Assembly: GCF_947492405.1 (NCBI RefSeq)
Contig: NZ_CANLMP010000001.1
Coordinates: forward strand, 930,001-994,000
Origin: an uncultured Aquimarina sp.
GTDB lineage: Bacteria > Bacteroidota > Bacteroidia > Flavobacteriales > Flavobacteriaceae
Reading direction: 5' to 3'
DNA: 64,000 nucleotides
Part shown: piece by piece, positions 62,869-64,000 of the stretch
How positions within the stretch are numbered: the first letter of the stretch is position 1
How the letters are laid out: each line of letters begins with the position of its first letter
Translations under genes and position numbers: made by a program
Notes under the pieces: generated by a model
Databases searched by the model: none
The model's input: the letters and a program-made list of their open reading frames with translations, nothing else
What the model was told of the DNA's origin: nothing

Positions 62869-63003
62869 TATTTTCAAACTTATTAAAAAATTAGTTGCTA
62901 ACAACAAGGCGATAAATACCACAATCCCGTTTTCTAACGTATTGTTTTTTAATTTAGCTACCTTAACTTGAGCACTTTTATTTCTTAAAAAATTCTTTTT
63001 CAT
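62857..63003 (-). CDS. Small single-pass membrane protein (48 aa)
   Basis: Reading the minus strand from the ATG at 63003 gives a 48-residue protein starting MKKNFLRNKSAQ, with a basic N-terminal 20 residues and one membrane helix (about 27-47, rich in Ile, Leu, Val, Ala), ending ILFG. A TATATTTG box lies 34 bases upstream. The stop codon lies inside the end of ppk1, overlapping it by 12 bases on the opposite strand. I do not recognise a family. Support is from the promoter box, the clear topology and the lack of another explanation for this gap. Confidence 0.55.
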   Translation of the reverse strand: MKKNFLRNKSAQVKVAKLKNNTLENGIVVFIALLLATNFLISLKILFG

Positions 63004-63036
63004 AGCAAATATTGTTTTATTTGGTTTTAATTACTT

Positions 63037-63072
63037 CAAATATAGTCGTAATTATCAGATTTATATTTCAAA
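63037..63072 (-). promoter_or_regulatory. Candidate promoter of the 48-residue membrane protein gene
   Basis: On the minus strand TTTG (63072-63069), 24 bases, then TATATTTG (63044-63037). The arrangement and spacer equal those found before the 14-gene operon at 54536-54571. Confidence 0.4.
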
Positions 63073-63159
63073 GGTAATGATAATAATTCAAATTAAACGA
63101 CAAAAAACAAATATAATCGATAAAATACACAATTTTACCATATTTCACATCATAACAGC

Positions 63160-64000
63160 ATGCATACGATAAAAATAGGAGGTGTTCCTGAGCACTTCAA
63201 TTTACCATGGCATTTAACAATTGAAGAAGGTGCTTATCTTGAAAATAACATACAACTAGAATGGAAAGATTTTCCTGGGGGAACCGGAGCTATGTGCGAA
63301 GCTCTAAGAAACAAAGATATTGATATTGCTATCATTCTTACCGAAGGAATTATAAAAGACATCATTGCTGGCAATCCTTCAAAAATTGTACAAACATATA
63401 TTCAGTCTCCTTTAATTTGGGGAATACATGTAGGATATAACTCAAAACATAATAATATAAATGATCTCCAAAACACTTCAGCAGCAATAAGCAGATACGG
63501 ATCTGGATCTCACTTAATGGCATACATAAATGCACAGAATAATGGATGGGATACTTCTTCACTAAAGTTTGAAGTGATAAAAAATCTAGATGGAGCTGTA
63601 AAAGCATTAACTAATGGTAGTGCTGATTATTTTATGTGGGAACATTTTACAACAAAACCATTAGTGGATAATAAAACTTTTAGACGTTTAGGAGACTGCC
63701 CTACTCCGTGGCCTTGTTTCGTGATTGCGGTTAGAGAAGAAGTTCTACACAATAAGAAAGATCAGGTAAAAAGTATTTTAGAAACAATCAATACTACTAC
63801 TGCTGATTTTAAGCAAATACCCAGTATAGATAAAACACTTGCTCATAGGTATGAACAACAACTAGAGGACATTAGAGCATGGTTACAAATCACTGAATGG
63901 AGTCAATCATTGATAGATGAGAAAACTCTAAAAGAAGTTCAAGATAAATTATTTAGATTGGATATCATTGGCAAGATAGTTGATACTGAGAAACTAATTT
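63160..64000 (+). CDS. Periplasmic-binding-protein-like protein (SsuA/THI5 type), cut by the window end
   Basis: An open frame of 280 codons starts at the ATG at 63160 and runs to the window end without a stop, so the C-terminus is missing. The start HTIKIGGVPEHFNLPWHLTIEEGAYLENNIQLEWKDFPGGTGAM is that of type 2 substrate-binding proteins of the NitT/SsuA/THI5 group; SAAISRYGSGSHLMAYI and GSADYFMWEHFTTKPL continue the fold. No signal peptide or lipobox is visible, so it is either cytoplasmic, as in THI5-like enzymes, or uses another route. No transporter genes are adjacent in the window. Confidence 0.8.
   Translation, partial: MHTIKIGGVPEHFNLPWHLTIEEGAYLENNIQLEWKDFPGGTGAMCEALRNKDIDIAIILTEGIIKDIIAGNPSKIVQTYIQSPLIWGIHVGYNSKHNNINDLQNTSAAISRYGSGSHLMAYINAQNNGWDTSSLKFEVIKNLDGAVKALTNGSADYFMWEHFTTKPLVDNKTFRRLGDCPTPWPCFVIAVREEVLHNKKDQVKSILETINTTTADFKQIPSIDKTLAHRYEQQLEDIRAWLQITEWSQSLIDEKTLKEVQDKLFRLDIIGKIVDTEKLI

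Overview
The window is about 64 kb of AT-rich DNA from a member of the Bacteroidota, most likely a marine Flavobacteriaceae (Aquimarina-like at best guess). The reasons are the candidate promoters of the TTG-N-TAnnTTTG type, the weak ribosome binding sites, several lipoproteins with an acidic stretch after the Cys, and the gene families present: head-GIN/DUF2807, DUF1835, an E1 alpha-beta fusion and a HEIGH peptidase. No rRNA, tRNA, transposase, integrase, phage gene or CRISPR array was seen.

Layout. 0.2-15 kb is mostly housekeeping: a hybrid histidine kinase with a degraded kinase core, an M23/LysM peptidase, an OmpA-type lipoprotein, a GT28-like glycosyltransferase, small secreted proteins, a HEIGH metallopeptidase, an RlmI-type rRNA methyltransferase, Lon, and an ECF sigma / anti-sigma / beta-solenoid / head-GIN operon. 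An 800-base gene-free stretch at 8.6-9.4 kb carries tandem minus-strand terminator hairpins and an ECF-like promoter.

15.2-54.3 kb is one large capsule or exopolysaccharide locus. It has the Wzy-pathway export and control parts: CpsB phosphatase, Wzc tyrosine autokinase, Wza, Wzx, an EpsG-like Wzy and a PglC-like initiating transferase. It has a PglF/PglE/PglD set for a UDP-2,4-diamino-2,4,6-trideoxyhexose and a TviB/TviC-like pair for a HexNAc uronic acid, plus eight glycosyltransferases. The decoration genes are unusually numerous: an MBOAT with an AlgJ-like SGNH partner, a hexapeptide acyltransferase, a pyruvyl transferase, a NodU-type carbamoyltransferase, a methyltransferase, and a compact operon (25.4-30.6 kb) that joins an NRPS-type adenylation enzyme, a free carrier protein, a formyltransferase, a GNAT-like protein and a PglD-FemAB fusion. 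I read that operon as a carrier-protein-dependent aminoacylation and formylation module for an amino sugar; it is the best candidate in the window for an undescribed system. A 14-gene minus-strand run (54.3 to 38.9 kb) is packed tightly enough to be a single transcript.

54.7-64 kb returns to housekeeping: an orphan membrane protein, a 2-oxoacid dehydrogenase E1 alpha-beta fusion, a 2OG-Fe(II) oxygenase, an SUI1/YciH factor, a DUF1835 protein, a nucleoside phosphorylase, polyphosphate kinase, an unlisted 48-residue membrane protein, and a substrate-binding-like protein cut by the window end.
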